A stretch of DNA of 64,000 nt, from positions 60,639,969 through 60,703,968 of the forward strand of contig ML679966.1 in assembly GCA_007922225.1 (NCBI GenBank), written 5' to 3'. Positions 51,636 through 63,040 of this stretch are shown piece after piece. A program made the translations under genes and the position numbers. This stretch comes from Emydura subglobosa (Eukaryota; Chordata; Testudines; Chelidae). Numbering within the stretch: the stretch's first letter is position 1; the number at the start of each line of letters is the position of its first letter. Below the pieces are notes generated by a model, which made no database searches, was not told the origin of the DNA, and was given only the letters and a program-made list of their open reading frames with translations.

Positions 51636-52744
51636 ATCAGAAATGTCACTCCATACCTCCTGGTGTAGTTGTTCTTAATGTATATTATGGTACCTCCACA
51701 AGGATCTTAACAGGATTGAGGGCCCAATACACAGTGTGATGTACAAACCCCATTTGGGAAAGTTTAACATTTTTTTTTTTTTTTTTTGAAATTTATCATC
51801 TTAAAGTTATAGGACAGTTAGTGTGTATTAATGTTGGTCAGAGCCTAATTCTGTTGTTGCATTAGGAGGTTGGTTTTTTTTAATTTCTCCCAAGGCTTCA
51901 AGTCAGTGGCCTTTTTCATACCGTTGCAAGTCTGCTAATCATGGCTGAGGCTAAATCTATTGACTTGAAACCCTGCCCCTTCATGCAAAGGCATCTATCT
52001 ATTTCGGTAATGTATAGCCCCTCACCATAGGGTCTGAGAACCCACATCAATAACAGATGATAATACTTAGTGCCTTTTCTGCCTAGGACCGGGGCACAGA
52101 CAACCAATGCTTTTTTTTGCGGTCTTTTTAAAAACTATCCACAGTGAGCTTCAGAGAGTTGCCTATGAGGACATCATCCCTTAGAATTGATTGAAAGTAT
52201 TAACATCCAGATCTCACTCCCAATCTGTTGAACCAAGGATGGGCACCCAGGACAGTTCCATGTCCAGAAACACTTGATACCCTATTGTTCCAGATTGTGT
52301 TGTGCCTTTTGTTTTTTGCATAACAAATACAGTATGAAAAAATCACCCGGGTATAGCTGGGTCCCAGATAACTCTGTTTAGTAAACATACACAACAGGCA
52401 AGATCTAGCTACACACTCACCATGCAAAGTCTAACTACACACGAGTATGCACACCCATTCTGCTGTTGTGACTGATTTTCAGGCAGCTTCTAAACTACAG
52501 CACCCAGTAAGAAACGATAGAAAGATCACAAACTATTTAAAGGGAAACTACACTATTTCTATACACTACAGAGATGGTAGCTTCAACATTTAGGGGCAAG
52601 GTAAACAAAAGCTCTTTGACTCTTGACTGCATGTGAGTTGAAATGAACTTGCTCAGTTGGACATCTGATCAAGTTAGATGTTGGGCCATGCTGCAAATTT
52701 ATTGAGCATTGAGCCACCATACATCTTCCTCTGAGACGAAGAAG

Positions 52745-52885
52745 AAATGGAGCCTCACCCGTGTGAAATAGGGAAACTAGCAAAGTGACATGCCCAAGGT
52801 CACACAGGAAATCTGTGGCAGAACAGGGCAGTGTTCACAAAAACCTTGAGTCCCAGGCTAGCATCCTAACCACTATAACATCAGA
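52745..52885 (-). repeat. MIR-type SINE fragment
   Basis: The sequence gacatgcccaaggtcacaca ggaaatctgtggcagaacag and gtcccaggctagcatcctaa ccacta is the antisense of the conserved MIR-type core, well preserved for such an old element. Confidence 0.7.
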
Positions 52886-53342
52886 ATGTTCACTTTGGGC
52901 TGGATTGTTACACTTCTACTCAGCCACACTGAGGAGTAAGCCTCGTCCCTTGCTCTCCTGCTCAGCTTTGCTCAGATTGGGACTGTGGTCTTGGGGGCAG
53001 CAGAGATCACTTGACTGATATTCACTGAGTGGGTAGAGGGTGAGAGGAACCCTGGTTCCACCCCTACCCCCTTTCCAGAATAGCTAGCCAAGAACATGGG
53101 AAGAATGGGGGAGGGGAGTTTGATGGGGGGTAGGGAAGAGCTGCTGCATAAGAAGAGATGAAATAGAGCAAAAAGGCAGAAGGGGAGTAATTCTAACTTT
53201 TTAAATTGAAGTTCATTCTCTGAGCTGTTCCTAAGGCAGTGTTGCTATAAGTCAACCCTTATATGGGGCTGATTGTAAAGTTATGTCTAGTCCTTTGGTT
53301 CCTGTTGCATCCCTTCCAACCTACCCCCCGATCTTTTACCCC

Positions 53343-53460
53343 TCCCTCTTTTTTTTTTTTTTTAAATAAAGATTGAGAGCTCCTTGGGGCATCTCTGTAA
53401 GATATTCATTTCAATAGGTTCAAATGTACGCAGGAAAATGCAATATAAATAGCCTAACTG
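53343..53460 (+). repeat. Poly-T run and possible L2/MIR-type tail
   Basis: A run of T (53348-53363) precedes aaataaagattgagagctcc ttggggcatc, which resembles the tail at 35415 in sense orientation. Degenerate. Confidence 0.35.
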
Positions 53461-53699
53461 GAAATTCCATTGGATCCAACACTAATTGTCATTCTTGGCT
53501 TTTACTACAGGGCAGCTGCTGGTTTAGTGTATTTTACTATGGTTTTTGGTTTTCACTCTGAATCATATTTAATAACACGGTAAAGATAAAATTGTTTGTC
53601 TCTATCTAGTATTCAAGCATGTTTCTTCATATTAAAAGAAATGAAAATGATTCTCTGGGTATAAAAACAAAAATTGAAAAACTTTTAAGTATGTGTGTT

Positions 53700-53735
53700 T
53701 TAAATGTGTGGATGTGGGGGGGGAGGGGGGACAGT
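53700..53735 (+). repeat. G-rich low-complexity run
   Basis: A gtggggggggagggggg stretch. Similar short G or C runs occur at 20959-20968, 21358-21371 and 39120-39130. Confidence 0.7.
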
Positions 53736-54752
53736 AGAATATATCATTTGTCAACATATTTTTCAAAGTGTTATTTTGTATTTTGCTGTTTAGATGTGAA
53801 TCTCTGATCCTCATGGTGGGGCGCCCCAAACCAAAAACATTCCTATGAATCAAATGGGATGCTATGAAAGAAAAGTTTAGTGTTTAGTCCATGTTCTGTA
53901 GACCCTCAGTTTCACTAGAAATGCTGGGCCATATTTCTCCCTGGTGAAAGCCCACTGAAAACAATGGGCCACATTCATAAGCTGTGTTATGGCCCCTTTG
54001 CCATATGCAAAATGCTAATCCCCACCAGGGAATTCCCCTGTTGGAGGGGATCTTGCTTTAGGTCTCTAGCCTCTCTTCAAAGAAATGAGAGGCAAAGAGG
54101 TGTGTTGGAGCCTTGCTCTGCTAAGGCAATGTCTTCAATGTCAAAAAGGTATGTTTTTACCACAAGATAGAATCCAAACCCTCCTGAGTGTTAAGAAGAC
54201 ATGGCACTTCTACATGGGGGGAAAAAGAAGCTTTGAAGTGAATTGAATTATTGTTGTTTACAAGCTAGATAAAGGAGCCACTCCTAATAATGTGTTACTA
54301 ATGATAGGAGTAGCCAAAGGAAAGATTATTATTTATGCTACTCTTGACATTCTGCCTAAAATGTTTAAATGAAAAAGAAACAACTATTTAATATAGAGAG
54401 AAAAATTTAATTGTCATAAAATACTTAACTATTCAAGTAATTAAGACTCAGTAAGGAGGTTTTGGGGTAAATATCAATGACAGTATTCACATCTTTAAAG
54501 ACAATTTTGCAATTGTGTAATGGGCACAGTTAATCCTCAGTAAACGTTTTTACAATGATTTGTGCAATTTTATTAAACGCTTTTGGTAAATGATGTTATA
54601 AAATTGTAAATGCTGTTAATCAAGATGTGACTCGTCAATTGGGCGCAGTATTACTACATTTTAATTGTTCAGTTTGTCAAAAGTGAGAATAGTGGACAGT
54701 GATGCCAGTTTTTAATGTTACTTTATCCATGTTGCAATGAAGCAGTGAGAGT

Positions 54753-54850
54753 CTGATTCACCGCTTTCTTACTCCAATTTTACACTGAAACAACATGATT
54801 TCTTTGTGGTTACACCAGGATAAAACTGGAGGAACACACTGGTGAATCAG
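54753..54850. repeat. Palindromic MITE-like element (98 bp)
   Basis: The left ctgattcaccgctttcttac tccaattttac is matched inverted by the right gataaaactggaggaacaca ctggtgaatcag. A recognisable member of the same short palindromic class. Confidence 0.7.
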
Positions 54851-56435
54851 GGTTGGTAGGTGCATCGTAAGTCAGAGCATGCTGTAAAAAAAAAAATTGT
54901 CAGAAATCAGTGATAGGAAATGAGTTTTCTTCAGCATGGTTGCTAGGTTAATCTTCCTGATATTCACTTATTTTTGAGCAAAATAAAACACACTTTCAAA
55001 ACAGAAAATATGAGTATCAACATATATTTATATATAAATACTTATTCTGGAGGAAAACTGGAAGGAAAATCTTACGATATTTATTTTTCTTGACTGTCTG
55101 GATTATAGCAACACAGCACTGTTTTGAAGTTTGCTGCATCACGCATTGTTCAGTATAAACTTTAAATTACAGTCCAGAATATTTTGATTTATTATCATAA
55201 CCCAGTGGAAAGATCATTGTGATATTCTTAATGTGGGCATCAGGAAGATGAGGGAAAGAGAGACTTAATTTTCTGTGATCTCTGTACCCACCAAAAATGA
55301 ATAGTTGGATGGCTTCAGCCTCTCTGTTGGAAATAATGCTAGAATGATAAGATATAGATCCCTTCAGAAATTAACAATATCCGAAGATTAGGTATTTCTG
55401 TACATATTTCCTATTATGTTTGCACGATTCCCTGTTTTTTTAAAAAAAGGACCATGCATTTGGGAGAAATAAAGCATTAACACCCATTCTAATAGTATTC
55501 CTTGAAAGTAGATTTTTTAAAAAAAGTAATTAAAGCAGATATTGGAAAAGGCATAACGATTACTTCCATTCACTGCCTGTCCCTCTCACCCTCCAGTCAG
55601 CCCTCAGACACACACTTAATCAAGTGCCCATCCTCCTGGAGAGTTTACAAGTGTCGGCTAGCTTAGAGTTAGTGGAATGAAACTTTGCTACAATAGCAGC
55701 AAATTTTGATGAGCTGTGTCATGGCTTTTTCGGGGCTGTTTTCAACATTTTAAAGAAGTGTAGTTTAGTGTGCAGTGCTGAGAAGGCATTTCTGATTAAA
55801 TAATACTCAACTCTTATATAGCAATGTTAATCTGCAAAAATAATGTACAATACTACTATTGCCCTTCTGAATTATTTGATAAGCAACAACATGATGTTTG
55901 GTACTTCACTGAACTTAGTCCTTTTTTCATCAATAGGTAGCAATAGGATTTTTTACTATTGTTACACTAGAATGGTTTCATATTTGGCTGTACAACACCA
56001 AACACCACAAAAAGTCAGTTAATCCTTGTGCTAAAAGCAGCGTGAGAAATGTGAGTTTTCTAAGATTTCAGGGGTGGAGGGATAATTGCTTTTAATGGAG
56101 TTGTATTTTTCCATCAAAGGTTTAGTGCACCATTTGCTTTAATTATTTCTGACATATCATCCATCATTTAATGAACTTCTCCAAAAAATAGGTATAGTAG
56201 CATGTCATCCTAAAAGCCAAGAAGGTAAGGGGAAAAAATTAGCACTTTAAATGGGAGGAATGTTTAGGTGCTTCTTGGATTATCATTAGTCTTATTCAGT
56301 AAATTGGATAAACAGCTGGTTACTTTTATAATTACTATTGCCAAGTTTATCCAGCCTTATAAAATACAATGTTTGATCTAAGCCATTACATTACATATCT
56401 AACTGATACTGTTCTTTGTTTTATTGCATCACCAG

Positions 56436-56637
56436 ACAGATGCTGCCAGCCCATCCATGTTACCCCCATCAGCTTTACCATTAGATTTACTAAACAATGC
56501 TGTTGCTGGATTTAGTACTGTAGAAGAACTTATCCGGTACCTGGAACCAGACAGGTGGCAACTGGACTTGGAAGACCTGTACACACCAACATCGCTCGTC
56601 CGTGGAAAGACATATAATCGAGGGAGAAAATCCAGAG
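56436..56637 (+). CDS. PDGFC: PDGFC exon 4: hinge between CUB and growth-factor domains
   Basis: This exon has 67 codons plus one base. It contains PSALPLDLLNNAVAGFSTVE, then a conserved RYLEPDRWQLDLEDLY stretch, and ends in GRKSR, the basic site where plasmin or tPA releases the active growth-factor domain in PDGF-C (family knowledge). The acceptor is AG at 56434-56435 after a T-rich tract. The donor GTAACC starts at 56638, a weaker match, leaving phase 1, which suits the next residue expected after GRKSR. Exon 3 ends in phase 0, so the two join in frame as LLVP|TDAAS. By my recollection this is about two residues shorter than mammalian PDGF-C at this junction. The stretch between LEDLY and GRKSR is TPTSLVRGKTYNR, unlike the mammalian sequence but of equal length. 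The frame runs on about 11 codons into the intron to a stop. Exons 5 and 6 lie beyond the window. Confidence 0.95.
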
Positions 56638-57296
56638 GTAACCTCCTTTTATGGCCTCACGGCTCTGTGTAGATGTTTATCTTGACAAAGAAACAGTCAT
56701 TTTGAGTATTTTTCTCCCTGTCTGAACATGTAACTTTCTGCTATTCCTCGTGGAGTGTAGGTATTCTCATATTTTTATTATTTGGACGAAGGGCAACACT
56801 AAAAATGTCTCCACGAAACACGGAGAAATGTAGCAAAACGAAATAAAAAGAGAGAGGCTTTGAAGCAGCCGGTGCCAGAGCACACCTTCATGTTCCATCA
56901 TAGTGTAGGGAATCTGGGAGGCACTTGCATTATATTTAAATGAGTGTAGCATCTTAGGGAATTTACTCTGAGGAAAATGATGATGTGTCCAGGTGTAAAG
57001 ACTCCCAGGAGCCTTCCAGTAACGATAATGGATGTTTGTTGTAAAGGGGGACTCAGGCCATGGAGCAGAGTTTACTTCTTTGGCTGACAAATAAAGGTCC
57101 TAGAGTTCTCTTTCCTGAACTAAGTATGTCAAGCCTGGAGGAAGGCCATAAATTGATTGCCTGCCTATTGAAGTAGTAAAAGCTGGCATGCACTTGTACA
57201 ATACTGCTAATGTCCTGTCAATGTGTCGTACTTCAAACATTGTAACTATAGAAAATATTGTATCCTTAGATGGCTATATAGTATCAATTTAATCCA

Positions 57297-57680
57297 TCAA
57301 TCTAATCTATTGGAGGCAATAAATACAGAAGACAGACCAAAGTGGGGCAAAAGGTTGCGCCTGGCATGTTCTACTGGCTGGTGCTGTGGCACGTCTTTTC
57401 CTTGCCTCCAGATGCAAGGATTGTGATTGTCCCTTGTGTGGAAAAAGAGGAAAATCTCTCCACATCCAGCACACAAAGGCCAGTCACAAGTTGGCCCATA
57501 TTCTTTACACCTAAAGTATGGCGTAATGGTCACAGACTGTGCATTGGGGAATTCAGGAAGGGATTGTGCCTCTCTGATGTGCAGCCCATCCCTGATCTTC
57601 CTTTCAGGTGTGGTGTAGTCTGGATTATCGCAGAATGTGAATGTAGTGATCTTTATGGCCTCAGAATCTAGTAAGAGCAA
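57297..57680. other. Unassigned block open on both strands
   Basis: About 380 bp of moderate GC content is open on both strands: 127 codons on minus (57680-57297) and 109 on plus (57342-57671). The plus phrases ctccagatgcaaggattgtg and gtgtggaaaaagaggaaaat seem repeat-like. The minus frame has several Cys (CDWPLCAGCGEIFLFF). I recognise no domain. Likely a dispersed repeat. Confidence 0.3.
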
Positions 57681-58844
57681 GTTGGGTCAATGCTTTCTTC
57701 CACACTATCCCATGAAACAATAGTGTCCCTGTCCACCACTTGGTGAGGTAGGTGATTGCTTAATTGAATCAATAAGGTGTAAAGTATAATGTTAAGGATT
57801 TACCTTATATAGAGTAAATCAAGGAAAGACATTTCCTTCTGCTTACATTGGAAATTTGTGCATTTTCAGCCTAATTTCCTGCAGATACTGCCACTGTTTC
57901 ATATTTATGGATTCCATGTTGATGAATAGCATACAGACAATACTCTTCCCTCCTTTCCCCATAGCATGAAAATGAAGCTATTCAAGTGTAAATGAAATAT
58001 CAATTAATAGTGCCTATGTTGTCAAATGTAAAGTACATTATCATTCGATCAGCAAGGAAGGAGAGGAAGTGAATCCTTTTCATAACTCAGATTTAGATTT
58101 CTGACAGCTGATCCCTGGATCAGAGCCTAAAAATCTCCCCTGCTAGGCTATGCTTTTATTGCTACAGCTGTGCATAGGTAAATCAAGACTTCATCATTTT
58201 AAGCTTTCAGCTATGAACCACATCTTCCAAATATTCATTGAGCACTTTCCTAATTGAAGAGTTTCACCATTTGTCAACTGCATTACCATATTGAGCATAA
58301 AATAAGTGAGAAAAAAGCGATGTATATTTGTGGAATCTAAACATGAACAAAAATGCAGGTGTTGGATAACATCTATATAGACAAAAGCAACTCTCTGCAA
58401 GAGAGTGAGCTTCCCAAGAAACTATCAGAGTAAATCTTTTAAAGACTTCTAATCAGACAGTGTAATAGATTTTCCCCCTGAATAAACATATCAGAGTATT
58501 GACACATTCATCTTAAAAGGACCACCCTCAGACTGCACTACTTAGTGTGTAAAGTTATAGCCTAGGGCAGAAAATGTATCCCATTAAGATGACATAGTAT
58601 TAACTGCTAGATGCGTTGAATAGTTAGAGAATGTGAATTTTTTGTTTGTTTATTGTTTTTAATAACATGCTCTACTGTATTAAAAAAATCCTACTTTAAG
58701 AAGTATTGTAGAAAATTACCTAGCCTAAAAATATTTGTCAGTTATTTGAAACTACGTTGTACACTTCAAATTCTATAATTAAGCCAATTTTCTTTTTGTT
58801 TCCATCATTTTAATTAAAAAAGCCATATATGTGTCTAGAATTTA

Positions 58845-58930
58845 GGACCAAACTGTGATCTCAATTATATCAGTGTAAATCTGGAATTACCATAGAGTTA
58901 TTCCATGTAGATAAAAGCAAAATTTGGTTC
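58845..58930. repeat. Palindromic MITE-like element
   Basis: The left ggaccaaactgtgatctcaa and right aaagcaaaatttggttc are imperfect inverted repeats, with atcagtgtaaatctggaatt in the middle. Confidence 0.6.
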
Positions 58931-59034
58931 AGTATTACAAAATCAATAGCTAAATTCCTTTTCAATATTACATATATTAAAAAGTGCATTGCAATGAAAA
59001 TAAGTGTCCCAATCTTACTCCCACAAAAGTAACA

Positions 59035-59355
59035 TTGGGCTAGATTCCGCAGCCTAGTTACAGCTCTTTTGTAACCATTCATGTAGCATAAGAGGCAGAT
59101 CATTCCCCTGGTGTATGGGAACCTCCTGTTCATATATCTGTACTGTTGCCGGACCATGTAACTCTGCTCCTTGCTCTCGTGGTAAGTGACACGAAGAGCC
59201 ATGGGGGAGCTGTGCTATGCCAATGATTTACTGGTGTAGGGGCCATTAAGTCCCCTATGCCACTGGGGAGCATTTCTATGACCTAGAGCCATAACCAATT
59301 TCCTGATGAACATACATACACACCAACCCTCTCTTGCAGGAGAAAATCTGGCCCA
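59035..59355. repeat. Possible 320 bp MITE
   Basis: The left terminus tgggctagattcc is inverted at the right as gaaaatctggccca. The interior is unremarkable. No target-site duplication is identified. Confidence 0.4.
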
Positions 59356-59544
59356 CTGGCTTTATTGAGAACCAGGATCTAGCTGGTAAATGCTTTGAAA
59401 AAGAGGGATTCTTTTTGAGTACAAATCTCTGGAGATTTCTTAGAAAGTTATACACTCAATTATAAAAAGCAATTAATTTCAGACTGATGTGAACTTAGTA
59501 TATTTAAATTATATAAACTAATGAAGATACATTCTTTTGAAATA

Positions 59545-59925
59545 CAATTTCTTTGAGTGCTTGCTCATGTCCATTCCACTATAGGTGTGTGCATGCCTCC
59601 GTGCAGGGCTACCGGAACTTGTTTTCCCTTAGCAGATCCCATAGGGCTGGCTTTGGCACCCCCTGGAGTCCCATGCACAAGCCGCGGTACATGAAGTGCT
59701 GCTGGCCCTACGCCCCCTCAGTTCCTTCTTTCCGCCCCTGACCAATACTGGAACTGTCCGTGCTTGCATTGCAAGCACTTAATTCCCCATATTTTGAACT
59801 TTAAGTAATGATTTATTGTCTTAATCATTAGCTAGCTTAATAATTGTTGTTAGTGGTAGTTAGAGACCTTGAGGTAGTCTAGCTGAGACCTTACCAGGAG
59901 CGGGTATGCTCTGGTATCATGGCTT
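59545..59925 (+). repeat. Terminal/leader region of the DIRS-like element
   Basis: Contains attccactataggtgtgtgc, then ggcaccccctggagtcccat and gccccctcagttccttcttt, which I recognise as the recurrent 5' region of these reptile elements, followed by an AT-rich stretch and ctctggtatcatggcttcaa before the coding part. The exact left boundary is uncertain. Confidence 0.6.
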
Positions 59926-59931
59926 CAAATC

Positions 59932-60527
59932 GTGTGCTTCCAGTGGGAAGCCCTTCGTAAGGAGAAGAACGGATCTGCAAGGCTTTCAGACCTCCAGAAA
60001 ATCCGCCTGAAAGCCTCGCTCATGGAGCCCCCGACCGGCTCTGAACCAACCTGCTGCAGTACCCAGCGTGCCATTGGTGCAGCGGGCACCGTCAACACCA
60101 ACCTGACTTGGCACCACGAAGAGAGTGCGGATACTCCGCCGCACCATCTAAGCAGGCGGGGTGGAGCGCTGATCCATACCGAGGTCAGATCACGGAGGCC
60201 TGCTGCCTGAACCAGTGTCTCCAGCCAGGGAGCCTCCCCCAACTCTTCAGAGTGGGGGAGCCCCGCTGCACCTACCGGCACCGTCAAACTCGGAGGCTGT
60301 CGGATGGCAAGAGCCTTGTTGGCCTTGCATATGCCACCGCCGCCCATACCTCCATGAGAGAGAAGGGGCTGTCGTTATGGGGGAAGCCGGTGTTGGGACC
60401 CCCTGAATGGCTCAGAAGATCCCCGGTACAGGAAGGAAGATCTCCTGCAGATTGGTTTCCTAGGGTAGAGCAGAAATTCTCCCCTAGAAGTCATTCCAGG
60501 TCGCAGTTGCCAGACCGACCTGCATAG
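59932..60527 (+). pseudogene. DIRS-like gag ORF, N-terminal remnant
   Basis: Overlapping frames (59932-60210 and 60108-60527) cover the start of the presumed structural ORF. They are rich in Pro, Arg, Ser and Gly, with no enzymatic motif. The frame changes around 60110-60210 show at least one frameshift. Assignment rests on position upstream of the RT and on similarity in style to DIRS gag, not on a conserved motif. Confidence 0.5.
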
Positions 60528-60609
60528 AGGCGGAGAGCGAAGTCGCCTGCCCGACACCGGTCTCGACCCATCCCACTGCTCCAGCAGCAAAGAGTTCGCC
60601 TGCAATGAC

Positions 60610-61470
60610 ATGGTGCCGATCCCGGTCACTGGAGACAGTCTTGGTACCGAGGAATTCACTAGGCGGTGCCAAACCCGATTGCTGGAGACAGACTTGGCAC
60701 TGAGGAGTTCGCCTCCCCGCACCGAGGCAGCACTGAACCCAGATGCTGGAGACAGCCTCGGCACCGAGGATTCGCCCCGCACTGAGGCTGCGCCAAACTC
60801 GGTGGCCAGAGACAGACTCTGCACCGAGGATTTCGCCCTGCACCAAGGCCAGGCAGAACCTGGTCACCGGAGTTTGACTCGGCGCCGAGATGCATGCAAA
60901 GCACAAGGTCCTCGGTACCGGGATGATGCTCAGGTCAGCTCAGCTCGCCGGAGCGTTGTCTGTACGCCTGCTCTGGCAGGGGCACCCACATCGAACCTGG
61001 TAGTCGAGGTCATCGACGTTGAGGGGACGCTCTCAAGAGTGACAGAGCACCTGTGGATCGGGGCACTGCCTCCCCCCCAGGCTCGGTACTGTACAGTGAG
61101 AGCTTTTGGGGCAGCCCCACCATGGTCTTTTGACAGTGCCTTGGTTTCCCTTTGGGGAGGTAGTCACTGGGGGAGCCACCACCAACAAAATGCTCCAGAG
61201 CCCCAGGCACGGGTAGCCCTGGATGGCCTCAGAGGCAATAGTCACCCCAATGGCAGTATGGAGGCCTATGGGGTTTCCCGGGGGGGACAACAGGACCACC
61301 GTCTGTCAACCCCTTGGGGATGCATTCAATGCCTTGGGAACAGGGAAAGGGCCACCATTCACTCTCGGACGACGACTCGGCCCCACGGGCAAGTACTTCT
61401 GTGGGGACCGCCTGTCAACGGGAGGAGGTGCTGCGGCCCTTCAATCCCCCGCCTTCTCCCCACCGGATGA
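60610..61470 (+). pseudogene. DIRS-like gag ORF, longest frame, with internal repeats
   Basis: A 286-codon plus-strand frame, the longest in the window. Its first third is a tandem array encoding variants of (D)SLGTEDSPRTEAAPN, about 20 residues per unit. The rest is low in cysteine and shows no zinc knuckle or protease motif. Downstream frames (61223-61595, 61772-61960, 62159-62341) continue in other registers with stops. The array probably forms a disordered, acidic and basic linker in the structural protein. It is a remnant rather than a functional gene because flanking and enzyme parts are broken. Confidence 0.55.
60631..60890 (+). repeat. Tandem repeat of about 53-64 bp in gag
   Basis: Imperfect units start at 60631, 60684, 60748, 60808 and about 60869, each opening with ggagacag(a/t/c)ct(t/c)gg or a variant, followed by caccgagga and cgcaccgaggc phrases. 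Spacings are 53, 64, 60 and 61 bp. The first unit is shortened. Confidence 0.85.
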
Positions 61471-62670
61471 AGCATGCTCCTGAGCCCTGGTTGATTCTAG
61501 GGCACACTGGGAACTATTCAAGAAGTGGCCTTCACCTTGGAGCTGGAGGTGAAGGAGATAAAGGGGCATCAGACAGCTTCCTTTTAATGTGCTAGCAGTG
61601 GGCCCCCACAGTGTGGGTAGCCCTCCTGGTCTACAAAGGGGCACTCAAGATAGCGAGGGCCTCGTGGCAAACCCCCTTCTCCATAGTCCGATACCTAAAT
61701 GAGCCGAGAAGAGCATTACACCCCAGCCAAGGGGTTTAAATACTTGTTTACCACTCCGCCCCAAGTCCCTGGTGGTGGTTGTTGCCAACCACAGGTCTAG
61801 GCGGGGCAGCTGGGCTCTACTCCGGAGAACAAGGACGATTGCAAGCCAGACTTGTTTGGAGAAAAATTTTATTCAATACCACTACCAGCAAGTAGAAGGT
61901 GAGCCCTTGGGGGACTCAGTGAGCCGCTTTGCTGAAGCTCAGCCTGGCAGCAGGTGCTGAACTTGTATACCATTGCAGAAGAGGGTACCACGGGGGCTAG
62001 GGAAGTGCTCCAGGCATCCTTAGTTGCTGCTGATTTGATGGGAAGAACCATACCCCCCACCATCGGCATGCTCAGAGGTTAGTGGCTGCAATCCCAGGCT
62101 GTCCCAAAAGGTCCAGCAGCCCATCCGGGGCCCTCCCTTAGACGAGTCAGCCTTCTCTTTGATTCAGATAGATGTGAAGCTGTGTGGTTTGAAGGACTCC
62201 AGGACCATGCTGTGTTCCCTGGGCCGCTACACGCCACAGACCTTTAGGTGTCAGGCAGGTCTCCAGGGACAGCAGCAGCAGAGGTGCCAGCCACAGCTGT
62301 CTCATGACCTACGGGCAATGGGACAGAGTCAGGGGGTATAGAAGACACCATCCACCCTGAGTGGCTCCTTAGGCATCAGTAAGGGTCCTCTTGGCGATAG
62401 GGCAATCGGAAAAGGCCCTTTCTGATGGTGCATGCAAGGGCCGTAACCTAGCCTCTACCCTCCTTCCGGTTCGTGTGGGCCAGGATGCCTTTGGGCCACT
62501 GGGTCCTTGATATAATTCAGCGGGCTCGGCCCCCCCGGTCGTGTCCCCCCTCTGCCCCCACGACACCTCCCCCTTCCTCCCTCTCAGTGGCAATTCCACA
62601 TCCAAGAGGTTGAGGCCGCCTCAGCCTAGAGCGGTGGGAAAGGTCTCTCAGGGCATGGCGGAAGAGGGCC

Positions 62671-63040
62671 TACTCCAGGTACTTCCTCGTCCCCTAGAAA
62701 AGGGGATTTAAGGACTGTGTCAGACCTACGTTGTCTCACAAATACCTCAAGGGACTCAAGTCTTGCATGGTCTCCACAGTTACAGTATTGGATATAGGTG
62801 CCTGGTATGCCACCCTGAATGTCAGGGACGCATATCTTCAATGCTTCCTTCACCTCGTAGTAGTTGGCTCCTTCTAATGCTTTACAGCTTTACTCTGGCT
62901 TGTTCTCGGCCCTGAGGGTGTTTACCGAAGGCCTGACGGTGGTATTTGCGCATGTGAGGCAAAAGGGGGTGCAAGATTTGCCCATACCTGGTTGACCGGA
63001 TAATCAGAGGCAGGTCCAAATCCCAAGTCCAGAGCAGTGC
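62671..63040 (+). pseudogene. DIRS-like reverse transcriptase remnant
   Basis: Three pieces are recognisable: YSRYFLVP at 62671-62694, followed by a stop; DIGAWYATLNVRDAYLQ around 62791-62841, which is RT motif A with Asn where the catalytic Asp should be (codon aat at 62818-62820); and, after a frame change, ALRVFTEGLTVVFAHVRQKG leading to YLVD at 62985-62996, where the usual catalytic YLDD box has Val for the first Asp. A one-base insertion just before the box shifts the frame. Both metal-binding motifs are therefore lost. Confidence 0.8.

Larger units (their letters stand above)
17587..56435 (+). other. PDGFC: PDGFC intron 3 (complete, 38.8 kb)
   Basis: The complete intron between exons 3 and 4 runs from GTAAGT at 17587 to CACCAG at 56430-56435. 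It carries an L1-type LINE, a CR1, MIR or L2-like fragments, numerous palindromic MITE-like elements and a purine-rich tandem tract, listed separately. The stretches 17640-18180, 20500-23790, 30412-31290, 31630-32950, 35540-41150, 43100-43390, 45010-45590, 45680-47100, 47870-48920, 49200-50520, 51640-52740 and 52890-54740 are AT-rich intron in which I recognise no gene, apart from short low-complexity runs. Conserved noncoding enhancers could be present but cannot be seen from one sequence. Confidence 0.88.

Noticed and set aside
60631..60890. CRISPR-like repeat array
   Set aside because: Units are contiguous imperfect tandem repeats inside an ORF in a vertebrate genome, without unique spacers of constant size.
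60375..60906. Overlapping 140-149 codon minus-strand ORFs
   Set aside because: Antisense to the tandem repeat in the DIRS-like gag; the repeat keeps several frames open at once.
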